Below the pieces are notes generated by a model. The model was not told the DNA's origin, did no database searches, and saw only the letters and a list, made by a program, of their open reading frames with translations. Shown here piece by piece: positions 35,226 through 50,800 of a stretch of 64,000 nucleotides of DNA (positions are counted from its first letter, which is position 1; each line of letters begins with the position of its first letter). Source of the stretch: Microscilla marina ATCC 23134 (GTDB lineage Bacteria > Bacteroidota > Bacteroidia > Cytophagales > Microscillaceae); contig NZ_AAWS01000018.1 in NCBI RefSeq assembly GCF_000169175.1, forward strand, positions 110,170 through 174,169. The letters run 5' to 3'. Both the position numbers and the translations under genes were made by a program.

Positions 35226-35857
35226 TATACTGTCGCTGTTTTTGGTTTTCAATCTTCAACATATAGAACCATACAAAATTAATTTTCTGTATGTTTTTGT
35301 AAAATTAATTTACACTAAAAAAAGAGTATATCAAATCAAGGCAAGTCGTTTAACAATTTTGAACTGTGTACAATTACTTAATAAAAAAAACGAAAATTGT
35401 TTTGGCGGATAAATAAAATCGGATATATTGACAAAAACTTACATTGAAGGAACAAATATAATAAAATATTGGGCTTGTAGATTCATTCACTATCTAACAC
35501 TCAACCCCTGTAGAAATAAATACTAATACGAACTACTTAATACAAATAAAGAACAATGAATATTCACACAAAATTAAGCACAGCTTAACTGTTGTCTCAC
35601 GGTTGGCTACTTCACGCCTTTTCAAATTTAAGACAAAAAGTTTATAAAATCGCTCCAAAACTTCAGTGGTTTTGGGTAGGGAACAAAGCCTAAGGCTTTG
35701 TAATTCTAATCTTTTAGAATGTTACTGCCATCGAGCAAAATGGTACATACATCGATAAGGTTTACTGAGAAGTAAGTTTTTGTCGTAGGTTTACCAATAC
35801 CTGTTATTTCGATTTACATATTACGGACTGCTGTTATATTTATAAATATAGGCACAC
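35226..35857. promoter_or_regulatory. Divergent intergenic region upstream of the giant gene
   Basis: 632 AT-rich bases without a convincing gene. Two small perfect hairpins lie at 35683-35701 (ACAAAGCC / GGCTTTGT) and 35703-35720 (ATTCTAA / TTAGAAT). They suggest a structured leader about 140 bases upstream of the start of the giant gene. Confidence 0.45.
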
Positions 35858-38800
35858 ATGACAAGATTTTTTACAAAACCATCTCTTACCTTCTTTACCC
35901 TAATTTTTTTAAGTACAGTTCAGTTGGTAACTGCCCAAACTGCTGACTTTGCACCACAAATTGTTGCCAATGGGTGCCAGGTGGCAACTTATCGTTTCAA
36001 TGATGCTACCAGTTATGGAGGAACTGGCAAAACCACCGCCAATGTGTGCTATGAGTGGGATTTTGGCAATGGCAATGGTATTACGAAAGTAATAGCTACT
36101 GCCAATAGTGGAGGACGCCCAGTAACCAGTCCGGAAGCTTCTTATACTTCTTCGGGTACCTACAATGTCAGGCTAAGGATTTTTGACCACGATGGAACCA
36201 ACTGTACCAATACTTTGGTGAGTGAGGTGACCAAAGTAATTGTAGTATACGACGAGCCTTCGCCAAGTTTTACTACTGCTACTACCTTTGGTTGTGTGCC
36301 TTATACAGCTACTTTTCAAGACCAAACAGATGTGTCGAGTAATTTGGTAGGAGCCATTGAAGAATGGACCTGGAATTTTGGTGATGGAAATTCTATTACA
36401 GTCAATTCGGCAGCTCCGGTAAATCACACCTATACCATCCCTGGTGACTATCAGGTAACCCTGACTGTAAAGACCAATGCCGGAGGCTTGGTGCAGTGTT
36501 CGGGGTCACTGGCAAGGCCCAACCTGGTGAGGGTAAGGCATACCCCTACTGCTGGCTTAAACCTAAGCAGTCCCCAACCTTGTGCAGTGCCTTATATAGC
36601 AAGTTTTCAAAGTACTTCTACGATCCCATCTACCCCATCGCCACCGGGTAGTATTACTACCTATAACTGGACTTTTTATGACGCTGATGGCACCACAGTG
36701 CTGGCCACCAGCAGCGACGAGAACCCAAGCAATGCAGTTACCTATAATGCTTTTGGCACCTATAGGGTTACCTTGCAAGTTACTTCAGCCGATGGTTGTA
36801 CTGACATAGCCGATGTACCCAATGCGATTGTCATTACCGACCATACCACCGATTTTACTATACCTACCAAACCACCTTGTGTAAACGAAAGTATTACTTT
36901 TACCGAAACCTCTTCGGCAGGAGCCACGGGGTATGCCTGGACTTTTGGTGATGGCAACACCTCTACTACTCAAAACGGCACCCATACTTATGCGGCAAGT
37001 GGCACCTATAATGTGACCTTGACTACTACCTTTTCGGATGGGTGTACTGAGTCGGTAACCAAACCAGTAACGGTGAATGATTTGCCTGATGCTACTTTTC
37101 AGGTATCACCTACAGTAGGTTTGTGCGAAGTACCCAAAGCTTTTACATTTACTCCCAACATTACCGATGCCCCAGGCATTACTTACCAATGGAACTTTGG
37201 CGATGGCAATGTATTGGGGGGAGGGTCTTCTACCAGCAGGATAGCAAACCATACTTACACCGATTTTAATACTTATACTGTTACACTTACCGTGACTTTG
37301 CCAGGTCCTGAGTTGTGTTCAAGAACCGAAACTTTTAATATTCCAGTACTTGAGCCATCGCTTGACTTTACTTTTTCTCCCGATCCTGCCAAGGGTTGTC
37401 AGCCTTTGATGGTGACATTTACTCCTACCAACATTGTAGCCAATGAAGCCATTGCCAGTTATATCTGGACCTTTGGCGATGGCAATACCCAAACTGTAGC
37501 AGGGCCTACACCTTCTCCTTATACCCATACGTATACTGCGGGAGGAACTTACAGCGTAGACCTGGAAATTGTGACAACCAATGGTTGTAGAAAAAACATT
37601 ACCAAAAACAATATTATTTTTGTGGGAGAGCCCCCGGTGATCAATGATGTCACCTTTAGTCGCACGGGTTGTCGTCGCGACGGCACAGGAACGGGCATTA
37701 CCCTTACGCCTGTTTTTGGGGCGGTTACTGCCGACAGTATAGCCTGGGACTTTGGCGATGGCAATACTTTGGGCGATGGCACTTTGCCTTTTAACACGAC
37801 TCACTTATTTGACCAAACCGGAAACCTTACAGTTACTTTGCGTGCCTACTTTAATGGTTGCGAGGTGGCAGTTCCTTATACCAAAAATATTCAGATTGAT
37901 GGACCAGTTTCTAAGTTTGTAACAGTAGATAATATTGGTTGTGCCAGTGGTTCTACCATTACGTTCAACAATATGACTAGTTTGGATGCGCTCAATGGTA
38001 CCACTACTTATACCTGGGATTTTGGTGACGGTACTGCTCCTCAATCTTTTACCTCAAAACAAGCCGCCCTTACCCATACGTATGCCACCCCAGGCGATTA
38101 TACGGTAAGGTTAACTTCTACCAATGATGCTGCACCAGTGTGTACTGATTTTATGGAGTTACCGGTCAGAATTACCGCGTCTAATGCTTCTTTTACCGCA
38201 TCGGCTACCGATATTTGTCGTACTACCCTTGTAACCCTTACCAATACCTCTACCACTACCGGCAACGGTACCATTGTACAATGGCAGTGGGACTTTGGCG
38301 ATGGTACCTCGGTTACCAATAACAACGGCAACCCGGTAACTCATACTTATGTGCCCAGAGCCACTCCTTATACGGCAGTATTGACCATTACCGAGCAAGA
38401 TGGTTGTACGTCTACCAGTGCTCCGGTCAACATCAATGTAAGGGGACCCTTGGCAGATTTTAATACGCCGGCTACAGTTTGTCAAAACCAAGCAGCTACA
38501 TTTACCGATGCCTCCACAGTACAACCCAATACCAACAATATTGTAAGGTGGGAGTGGAACTTTGGTGATCCGGCAAGTGGAATAAATAATACGGCTACTT
38601 ATACTACTACTACTAACCCTACTCACCAGTTTAGCTCTCCTGGTACTTATACGGTTACTTTGAGAGTGGTAGACAACGATGCTACAGTGGGGCCTTGTGA
38701 ACACACCATTACCAAACAAATAGAGGTATTGCAACCACCAGTGCCAACCATTGCTACCCCACGTGACACATTTTGTACGGCAGATCCCGGACCTATTGCA

Positions 38801-41800
38801 TTTGATGCTTCGGGTACTACGGGTAATATTGTAAGTTATACCTGGGACTTTGGCGATGGTGGCGCTGGTACTACCTTTGGGGGTACTTCGGCTACTCCCT
38901 CGCATACCTACACTGCCGATGGTTTGTATGCCGTTACTGTTACTGTGTTGGATGTGAATGGTTGCTCAGCTTCTGTTTCAAAAAATATTGTGACCATTAC
39001 TCCTGATGTTGAAATAAGGGCCAATGGATTAACTGCCGACCAAGTGGTGACTTGTCCACCTGGAAATATTACGTTTACTGCTGATCCGTTACCCAATGCC
39101 GCTACCACTAAAGTAACGAGCTGGCAATGGGACTTTGGCGATGGGAATGTGGCCAATGTACAAAACCCACCTACCCACACTTATTTGTTTCCGGGTAGTT
39201 ATACTGTAAAGCTCACTGCAGTGACTGAAGCAGGGTGTACTATAGTAAAAACTTTGGCTAACTTTATATTGGTACAAGGACCAGAGGGAACTTTTACTTT
39301 TACTCCTGACGAAGTTTGTTATACTGGCACGGTTGCTTTCCAGATAACTGGCCTTAACAATGTGTCTACTTACCAACTTGACTTTGGTAATGGTACAGCA
39401 ACGTCAGTAACGCCTGTACCTGGTGGAACCAATTCAAGTACAATTATTAGTGAGGTAGGTACTTACAATGGGCCTGGAGTTTTTACACCTATTTTAACCT
39501 TGGTGGATGGTACAGGCTGTACAGTAGCTTATCCTTCCCGCATAGGGCCAGTGACTGCCAGTGGTAACCCTACCGCTAATTTTACCTGGAATAATGGTGC
39601 CAGTGGAAGCATTTGTAGAAATGTACAGTTTACTTTTGAGGATGCCAGTACACCCGATGCTCCCTCTGTCCCCAACCCTGTATTACAGGCAAATATTACT
39701 ACTAGAGAATGGACAATTTATGACGGTACAGGTGGTGGAGCTTCTCCAGTAGCTACTTTGAGTGGTACATCGGCTAATTATACCTTCCCAAGTGCAGGGA
39801 GTTTTGATGTTAAATTAAAAGTAACCACTGGTTTTGGTTGTACTGCTGAAATCACCAAAACGGTGACCGTAGTAGAGCCGAATATTACAGCAGCTTTTAC
39901 TTTTAGCCCCAACAATATTTGCCCCGAAGAACAAGTAAACTTTGATGCCAGTACCTCTACCAGTACCAGTGGTGGGGGAGGACCCTTGCCGCTACAGTAT
40001 GCGTGGCGCTTTATCAACGATGCTACAGGCACGGTGGTAGGTACCTCAGACATTCAGCAGCCTAGTTTTAAGTTTCCTACAGCAGGTGTTTATAATATAG
40101 AATTGACAGTAACCGATGCCGTGGGTTGTACCAATGGATCTACCGTAACCCAAGCCATTACTGTACAACCCAAACCCCAGTTTAGTACGGGACCTTCAGA
40201 TGCTACCATTTGTTCGGGCGATACGCCAGTTACTTTTAGTGCGACTGTCACTGCGGCTACTTTAGGCGTGGCCGATGTAAATTATCAGTGGCAGGTAGAC
40301 GATGGCGGCGGGTTCATTGACTTGAACAATAACGCTACTTATTCGGGAACCAATGGTACCTTAAGTGGCGCGTCGGCTACTACCGACCTGGTATTGACTA
40401 ACCCTGCCATTACTTTGAACGGGTACCGCTACCGTTGTGTGATCCAACAAGTAAATACTACCCAGTGTAGAGACACTACCAATATAGTCACCTTAATTAT
40501 TAATCAGGCACCTACGCCTGCCAGTGCAGGAACTGACCAAAACCTTTGTGATGTAAACACAACCAACTTGGCGGGTAATGTAGCCACTATAGGTACAGGA
40601 CAATGGACACAGGTAAGCGGCCCCCCGGCTACTATAGCCAATGCTACTAGTCCTACTACGGCAATCAATGGATTGGGAGCAGGAGTGTATGTGTTTCGCT
40701 GGACGATAAGTAATGCCCCTTGTCCACCCTCTACCGATGAAGTCACCATTACCAACTCGCAAAGTGCCAATGCTGGGATTGATCAAATTACTTTATGTAA
40801 TGCCACCAGTGCTAATCTGGGCGGTAACCAACCGGTAGGAACCGGAGCCGCAGGTACTTGGTCGGTGATTTCAGGACCTAACACGCCTACTTTTACCGAT
40901 GCCAATGTATACAATACTACAGTCAATGGCTTGGTGGTGGGAGCATACGAATTGGAATGGCAAATAGCCGGAGCCCCAGGTTGTGGAACCACCAGCGACC
41001 GGGTGATTATTCAGAATAACAGTATTCCTACTTTTACAGTACAGCCTTCTAACGAGGTGATTTGTCAGGGACAAAACGTTACTTTTACGGTCAATGCTGG
41101 AGCCATCAGTTATCAGTGGCAAATAGACGATGGTAGTAACCCAGGTATTTTTGTAAATGTGAGCAATGGAGGGGTATACAGTGGAGCTACCACTGCTTCG
41201 CTTACAGTTACTGGGGCGCCTGCTTCTTTAGACAATGCCAAATACCGTTGTGTGGTTACCAATACGGCTACCTCTTGTCAAAACACGTCTAATGAAGTAA
41301 CCTTAAGAGTAATACTTACCCCCACTACCAATGCTACAGCAAGTGCGGCAAATGTTTGCCAGGGAGATAATGTAACAGTCAACTTGGATGATACAGACGC
41401 AGGTTATCAATACCAACTAAGGGTAGGTACTACCCCGGTGGCAGGTGTGGCAACCCTCACTGGTACGAATGCTGCAATGAGTTTTGCTGCTTTTGCTCCT
41501 GCTGCCACGGCTACTTATAATGTATTGGTGACAAGTACTGCGATTGGGGGCGAGACTTGCCAAACCCAATTGGCGGGTACCTTTACGGTCACTGTAGACC
41601 CCACGCCTTCGGCAGCAGTGATTGGAGGTAATCAAGATATTTGTGGAGCCACTACTGCTACCCTGTCGGCAACTACGCCTACGGTGGGTACTGGGCAATG
41701 GACAAGTGCTGGGCTTGCTGTGGTAGACAACCCTGCCAATCCTAATACTACAGTGTCGAACCTGCAAGTGGGTGCCAACCAGTTTACCTGGACAGTTACC

Positions 41801-44800
41801 AATGGTTCTTGTCCACCTAACACGGCAACAGTAACAATTACTCGCTTTGAAGCACCTACTGCCAATGCCGGACTTGACCAAACAATATGTCCTGATAATC
41901 TTAACTTAAACGCCACTAAAACACCAACTGCAGCTGTAGGTACCTGGACAATTATTAGCAAACCTGCTATTTCACCAGACCCTACTTTTGCTGACGCCAA
42001 TAGTGCTACAACCAACGTAAGTGGCTTGCAAAACGGGAGTTATACTTTCCGCTGGACGGTAGCGAATGGCAATTGCCCAGATGCTACTGATGATGTAGTG
42101 ATTACGAGGGATGCCGCTGCAGTGACCTCAAATGCTGGAACCGATATTAATATATGTGCGACCACAGCTACTTTAAATGCTACAGCTCCTACTGCCGGAA
42201 CAGGTACCTGGACCATCGAGTCGGGCGGGGCGGGTGCTACCATTACTAATACTGCTGACCGCACATCTACTGTCACAAACTTGCCTGTGGGAACAACCAC
42301 TTTGCGTTGGACAGTAGCAAACGCGTGTGGAAATGCTACCGATGATATAATTATTACCCGTTTTGAGGTGCCTACGGCAAACGCAGGGCTTGACCAGACA
42401 ATATGCCCGGATAACCTTGATTTAAATGCTACTAAAACGCCAGCGATGGCTGTGGGTACTTGGACAATCATTAGCAAACCTGCAGCATCTCCAGATCCTA
42501 CCTTTGCCGATGCCAACAGTGCTACTTCTAACGTAAGTGGTTTGCAAAATGGAAGTTATACTTTCCGTTGGACAGTAACCAATGGCAATTGTCCTGATGT
42601 CATTGATGATGTGGTGGTTACGAGAGATGCTTCTCCAAGTACCTCAAACGCGGGAACTGATATTGATGTGTGTGCTACTACGGCTACTTTGAATGCTACA
42701 GTACCTACCAGTGGCACAGGAGTATGGAGCATAGTATCGGGTGGTGCAGGGGCTGTCATTACCAATACTGCAGACAGAACTTCTACTATTACCAACTTAC
42801 CCATAGGTGCTACTACTTTGCGCTGGACAGTATCAAATGTTTGTGGAAACTCGACGGATGATGTAGTTGTTACTCGTTTTGAAATACCTACGGCAAATGC
42901 CGGGCTGGGTGGAAGTATTTGTGTAGATAACTTTACTTTTAATGCTAACAAAACACCTGCGTCATCTACTGGTCTTTGGACAGTTATTGCCAAACCGGGC
43001 GCAGCACCCAACCCAACCTTTGCCGATGCTACCAGTGCTACTACCAATGTAAGTGGATTAGCTGAAGGTACTTATACTTTCCGTTGGACAGTAACCAATG
43101 GAGTGTGTGCACCCGTTTCATCTGATGTGACGGTGACCCGCGACCCCGCGCCAAGTACTTCTAATGCAGGGGCTGATCAAACGCTTTGTGCGGATAATAC
43201 CACCTTGAACGCTGCCAACCCAACCAATGGTACAGGGGTATGGAGCATTGTGGCAGGAGGAGCAGGAGCAACCATTACCAATACTGCCGATAGAACCTCT
43301 ACAATTACCAACTTGCCTTTGGGAGCAACTACTCTGAGCTGGACAGTGACCAATGCTTGTGGCACTTCTACCGATCAGGTAATCATAACCCGTGAAGAAG
43401 CACCAGTGGCAAACGCGGGCATCGACCAAACCGTTTGTCCTGACAATGCCATATTAAATGCTACTAAATCGCCTACTGCTGCAATAGGCGCCTGGAGCGT
43501 AGTAAGCGGACCAAGCGTGCCTACATTTAGCAGTGCCGCTGACCCTTCTGCCACGGTGAGTGGTTTGGTCACGGGGGTATATGTGCTCCGTTGGACAGTC
43601 ACAAATAATACTTGCGGGTCGGTGTTTGACGATGTAACCATTACCCGTGACCCAGTGCCGAGCGCTTCTAATGCCGGGGCTGATCAAACGCTATGTGCCG
43701 CTACTACCAACCTAAACGCAGTGGCGCCTACCAGTGGTACAGGGGTTTGGTCTATCTCTTCGGGAGGTGCCGGGCTTACCTTTGCCGATGTAAATGACCG
43801 CACCACGGTAATTAACAATATTCCTTTGGGTGCCACGGTGCTCACCTGGACAGTGACCAATGCTTGTGGTACTTCTGCCGACCAGGTAACTATTACCCGC
43901 GATACCGACCCAACTACCGCCAATGCGGGTACCGATCAAACGCTTTGTGGTACTTCGGGAGTTTTAAATGGCAACACACCTACTTCGGGTACAGGTACCT
44001 GGACACTGGTAAGTGGCGGTGGAACTATTGTAAACCCTAATACCCCTAATTCAGCCGTAATTAATTTGCCTGTAGGCAATAATGTATTTCAATGGAATAT
44101 CACCAATGGTACTTGTGCCACCCCATCTTCCGATCAGGTAACCATTACCCGTGAAGGAAGTGTGACTTTGTCGGATGCCGGACCTAACCAAGTGGTTTGT
44201 TCTGGTACAAGCGTGACTTTGGCTGCCAATACCCCTACCAGTGGTACCGGGCAATGGTTTGTCAGTGCGGGTACTGGTACGATTACTAATAATTTAGACC
44301 CCAATACCACGGTGACTAGTTTGGGTGCTGGAATTAATACCTTTGAGTGGAGAGTGATAAATTCTTGTGCCACGTCTATTTCTACAGTAGACATAGAGGT
44401 AGCCAATAATACTACGGTGGCCAACGCAGGAGGTGACCAAACGCTTTGTGCGAGCACTTCTACTACTTTGAATGGTAACAACCCAACTGTGGGTACCGGA
44501 CAGTGGCAAATAGTATCGGGACCAGGTACCATTGCCAACCCCAACAGTTCTACGACAGTAGTCAATGGTTTGGTAGTGGGGCAAACCACAGTTTTCCGAT
44601 GGACTATCACCAATGGTTCTTGTCCTTCTAACCAAGATGACGTAAATGTAACTGTAACTGCGGCTCCTGTAGTAAGTGCAGGAACCCCCAACACGGTGTG
44701 TGGAACAGTATCAGTACTCAATGGCTCAGATTTGCAAGCTGGCGAAACTGGACAGTGGACTGTAGAGGCGGGTTCAGGAGTGTTTTTAGATGGTACCGAT

Positions 44801-47800
44801 CCTAAAACCGGGGTTTCGGGACTTACGGCAGGGGCGTTAAACCGCTTCCGATGGACGGTAACCAAAGCAGGTTGTTCGCCAGTATCACAAACAGTAGATA
44901 TTACCAGCGTAACCCAGCCAATAGTGAATGCGGGTTCTCCTCAAACCATTTGTGCAACCACTGCCACATTAGATGCCACCAATCTTGCTACAGGCGAAAC
45001 TGGACAATGGACGGTAGAGTCAGGCACGGGGACTTTTCTTGACTTGACCGACCCTAAGTCGCAGGTAAGCGGACTAAGTGCCGGGTTGAACCGTTTTCGT
45101 TGGACTGCCACCAATGCGGCTGCCTCAGGTTGTACAGCGTCGGGCACCGTAGATATTACAGTAATCCCCCCCCCTACAGTCAATGCAGGAACTAACCAAA
45201 CAGTGTGTGCGACTACCACGTTTTTGGACGCAAGTAATTTGGGCGCAGGCGAAACGGGACAATGGACTATAGAATCTGGAACAGCGGTATTTGTAGATGA
45301 TACTGACCCTAAATCAGGGATTTCAGGTTTGACCTCAGGAGCCACCAATACTTTCCGTTGGACAGTTTCTAAAACAGGTTGTGCGCCAGTTTCAGAAACC
45401 GTAAATGTCACGGTAATACCACCACCTACAGTCAATGCAGGTTCTCCACAAACTCTTTGTGCTACTACTACCGTGCTTGACGCGAGTAACTTAGGTACGG
45501 GAGAAACCGGAGTATGGAGTGTAGAAGCAGGTACGGGAACCTTCTTAGATGCTACTGATCCTAAGTCAGGAGTTTCGGGTATGACAGCGGGTGTAGTAAA
45601 CCGCTTCCGTTGGACAGTGACCAAGAGTGGTTGTCCTCCCATTTCTCAAACGGTAGACATTACCGTAGAGGCTACCCCTACTACCGCCAACGCCAATGGT
45701 GACCAAAACCTATGTAATGTAACTTCGGCAACAATGAATGCCAATACGCCTACAGTGGGCACCGGACAATGGCAAATCGTATCTGGTCCAGGTACCATTG
45801 CAGCGGCTCAATTATCCAGCCCCAACGCAGTGGTGAATAATTTAAACACTACCACCCCTACTGTACTTAAATGGGTGATTAGCAATGGCGGTTGTCCATC
45901 TTCTGAAGATCAAATCACAATTACAGTAAATGGCCCGCCTACTACCTCGGTAGCTGGGGCTAATCAGAGCTTGTGTAATGTAACTACCACCGCAATGGCG
46001 GCCAATACGCCTGTAATAGGTACGGGTACCTGGACAAAAATATCTGGTCCGGGTGTTATTGGAGCAGCTGAAATAAACAATCCTAGTGCAGCGGTTACTG
46101 GCTTGACTCCTGGTACTACTACACGTTTCAGGTGGGTGATTAGCAGTGGAGCTTGTGGTACTTCAGAGTCTTTTGTAGATATTAGCGTAGATGCTTTACC
46201 CACGACTGCGGCCATTGCAGGTGGCGACCAAACTTTATGTAATGTAACCACTACTACCATTACTGCCAACTCGCCTACAGTAGGCACCGGACAATGGCAG
46301 CTGGTATCGGGTCCGGGTAGCATTACCAATGTCAATGCAGTAAGTACCAGTGTGACTAGCTTGAACAGCACCACCCCTACGATCGTGCGTTGGGTGGTCA
46401 CCAATGGAGGCTGTACTTCGCAAGATCAAATCAATATTACAGTAAACGCAGCTCCTACCACAGCAAGCATTCCGGCAGGAGACCAAAACTTATGTGATGT
46501 TACGACAACGACTGTTACTGGAAACACCCCCACGGTAGGTACAGGTACCTGGACAAAAATATCTGGCCCTGGAACGATTGTATCACCCGGTAATGCTACT
46601 ACTACAGTCAGTAATTTAAATAGCACTACCCCCACAGTATTAAGGTGGCAAATCACCAATGGCACCTGTAACTCTGATGCTCAGGTAACGATTGCAGTAG
46701 ATGCAGCCGCTACTGTAGCCACTACCAATGGTGATCAAACCTTATGTGCCACTACTACCGCAAACATTATAGGAAATACGCCCACCGTAGGTACTGGAGC
46801 TTGGGTGAAAGTGTCAGGACCTGGAAATATTACAGATATCAACAGTGCCACTACCACCGTTACCGGGCTTACTACGGCTACCCCAACCGTGGTACGTTGG
46901 ACTATTACCAATGGAGCCTGTAATACCAACGCTCAGGCAACCCTTACGTTAGAAGCAACCCCTACTACTGCGGCAGCAGGTGCCGATCAAGATTTATGTA
47001 ATGTGACTACGGCCACGCTTGCCGCGAATAACCCCACGGTGGGCACTGGCACCTGGCAAATTGTATCGGGTCCGGGCACGATTGCGGGGGCAGAGTTGAA
47101 TAACCCGAATGCACCTATTACTGGATTGAGCGCTACTACTCCCACAGTAGCCCGCTGGGTGATTACGAACGGAAGTTGTAGTTCACAAGACGAAGCAACG
47201 ATTACGGTAAGTCCTGCGCCAACCGTGGCCGCCGTAACAGGTGGCGACCAAACACTTTGTGATGTGACCAGCACGACCATTACTGGAAATACCCCTACGG
47301 TAGGTACCGGAGTTTGGGTGAAAGTATCCGGTCCTGGAACAATCACCAATGTAAACAGTGCCACCACAACAGTGACTGGCTTGAATACAACGACTCCAAC
47401 GTTTGTAAAATGGACGATTAGCAACGGAAGTTGTCCAGTTTCAGAAAACCAAATCAGTATCACAGTGAATGCGGCGCCAACGGTATCAAATGCTGGCACG
47501 AACCAAACGCTTTGTAATGTGACTACTGCCACAATGGCGGCTAATACGCCCACGGTAGGTACGGGAGCCTGGGTGAAAGTATCTGGTCCGGGCACGATTG
47601 CGGCGGCCGAGGTGAACAACCCCACCGCTCAGATCACTGGCCTAACGGCTGGTTCGACTACTCGTTATCAGTGGGTGATCAGTAATGGGGTTTGTACCAA
47701 TTCCAGCAGCACGGTAGATATTACCGTAGATGCCTTGCCAACGACGGCAGCGGTAACGGGCGGTAACCAAGACTTGTGTAATGTAACCAGCACGACCATT

Positions 47801-50800
47801 ACTGGAAATACGCCCACGGTAGGTACCGGAATTTGGGTGAAGGTATCTGGTCCGGGCACGATTACTAACGTGAACGCAGCATCTACCACAGTCACTGGTT
47901 TGAACAGTACTACCCCCACCGTAGTGAAATGGGTGATCAGCAATGGTAGTTGTACCGATTCTGAGAGCCAGATCAGCATCAATGTAAATGCTACACCCAC
48001 GGTGGCCAATGCAGGAGGAAACCAAACGTTGTGTAACGTGACTACGGCTACCATTACCGGAAACACGCCCACGGTAGGTACCGGAATTTGGGTGAAGGTA
48101 TCTGGTCCGGGCACAATTGCGAATGTAAATGCGGCTTCTACCACAGTGAATGGTTTGAACAGCACCACGCCAACTGTGGTGAAGTGGGTGATCAGCAATG
48201 GTACTTGCACCGATTCAGAAGATCAAATTACTTTAACTATAGAAGCCCTGCCAACGGTAGCCAATGCTGGAAGCGATCAAACGCTTTGCAATGTGACTAC
48301 GGCAAATATTACCGGAAACACGCCCACAATGGGTACCGGAATTTGGGTGAAAGTATCTGGTCCTGGAACAATTACCAACGTGAATGCAGCATCTACCACA
48401 GTGACAGGCTTGAACAGCACTACTCCTACATTAGTGAAGTGGGTGATCAGCAATGGTAGTTGTACCGATTCGGAAGACCAAATTAGTTTGAGTGTGGACG
48501 CTTTGCCAACGGTGGCATCGGTAACTGGCGGCGACCAAACGTTGTGTAATGTAACGACGGCAAATATTGTTGGAAACACGCCTACGGTAGGTACTGGTCA
48601 ATGGGTGAAAGTGTCTGGTCCAGGAGCGATTGCGAATGTAAACCTGGCAAGCACCAGTGTAACTGGCTTGAATACGACTACCCCAACTGTAGTGAAATGG
48701 GTGATCAGCAATGGTACTTGTACCGATTCGGAAGATCAAATCACGATTACGATAGATGCTTTGCCAACGACGGCAGCAGTAACGGGCGGTAACCAAGACT
48801 TGTGTAATGTAACCACCACCAACATTACTGGAAATACCCCAACGGTAGGCACTGGTCAGTGGGTGAAGGTATCTGGTCCGGGAACAATTACCAACGTAAA
48901 TGTAGCGTCTACCACGGTTACTGGTTTGAACAGTACTACGCCTACTGTGGTGAAATGGGTCATCAGCAATGGTAGTTGTACCGACTCTGAGAGCCAGATC
49001 AGCATCAATGTAAATGCTACGCCCACGGTGGCATCGGTAACTGGTGGCGACCAAACATTGTGTAATGTGACTACCGCCAATATTGCTGGAAACACGCCTA
49101 CGGTAGGCACTGGTCAATGGGTGAAAGTATCTGGCCCAGGAGCGATTGCGAATGTAAACCTGGCAAGCACCAGCGTAACTGGCTTGAATACAACTACCCC
49201 AACTGTGGTGAAGTGGGTGATCAGCAATGGTAGTTGTACCGATTCAGAAGACCAAATTACGATTACAGTCAATGAAGCTGCCACGATTGCGGCAGCAGGT
49301 GCCGATCAAAACTTATGTAATGTGACTACGGCCACGCTTGCTGCGAATAACCCCACAGTGGGCACTGGAGCCTGGCAAATTGTATCGGGTCCGGGCACGA
49401 TTGCGGGAGCACAGTTGAACAATCCAAATGCTACAGTGACTGGCTTGAGTACTACTACTCCCACAGTGGTACGTTGGGTGATTACGAATGGAAGTTGTAG
49501 TTCACAAGACGAAGCGACTATCACAGTAAGCCCTGCCCCAACCACGGCAGCCATAACGGGTGGCGACCAAACACTTTGTGATGTGACCAGCACCACCATT
49601 ACTGGAAATACCCCGACAGTGGGCACCGGACAGTGGACGAAGGTATCCGGTCCTGGAACAATCACTAATGTAAACAGTGCCACGACAACGGTGACTGGCT
49701 TGAACAGTACTACCCCTACTTTTGTAAAATGGGTGATTACGAGTGGAACTTGTAATTCAGAAAATCAAATCAGTATCACAGTGAATGCGGCACCTACGGC
49801 ATCTAATGCAGGGGTGGATCAAAACTTATGTAACGTGACCAGTACTACGCTTGCCGGGAATAACCCCACCGTAGGTACCGGAACCTGGACAGTAGTTTCT
49901 GGCCCTGGAACCATTCTTCCTGCCCAGGTCAATAGCCCTACGGCTACTTTGAGTAATTTGAGCACGACCACACCCACAGTAGTTCGTTGGGTAATATCTA
50001 CGGGCACAAGCTGTACTTCAAGTGATGATGCCACCATATCGGTAGATGCTACGCCAACGGTGGCATCGGTAACGGGTGGCAACCAAGATTTGTGTAATGT
50101 AACCACCACCACCATTACTGGAAATGCCCCCACGGTAGGTACCGGAATTTGGGTGAAGGTATCCGGTCCGGGCACGATTACTAATGTAAATGTAGCGTCT
50201 ACCACGGTCACTGGTTTGAACAGTACTACGCCTACTGTGGTGAAATGGGTGATCAGCAATGGTAGTTGTACCGACTCTGAGAGCCAGATCAGCATCAATG
50301 TAAATGCTACGCCCACGGTGGCATCGGTAACTGGCGGCGACCAAACGTTGTGTAATGTAACCACCACCAACATTACTGGAAACACGCCTACGGTAGGCAC
50401 TGGTCAATGGGTGAAAGTATCGGGTCCAGGAGCGATTGCAAATGTAAACCTGGTAAGTACCAGTGTAACTGGTTTGAATACGACTACGCCTACTGTAGTA
50501 AAATGGGTGATCAGCAATGGTACCTGTACCGATTCAGAAGATCAAATCACGATCACGGTCAATGAGGCTGCTACGATTGCGGCAGCAGGTGCCGATCAAG
50601 ATTTATGTAATGTGACTACTGCCACGCTTGCTGCGAATAACCCCACGGTGGGCATCGGAACTTGGCAAATTGTATCGGGTCCGGGAACAATTGCGGGGGC
50701 GCAGTTGAATAACCCGAATGCACCTATTACTGGATTGAGCACTACGACTCCCACAGTAGTACGTTGGGTGATTACGAATGGAAGTTGTAGTTCACAGGAT

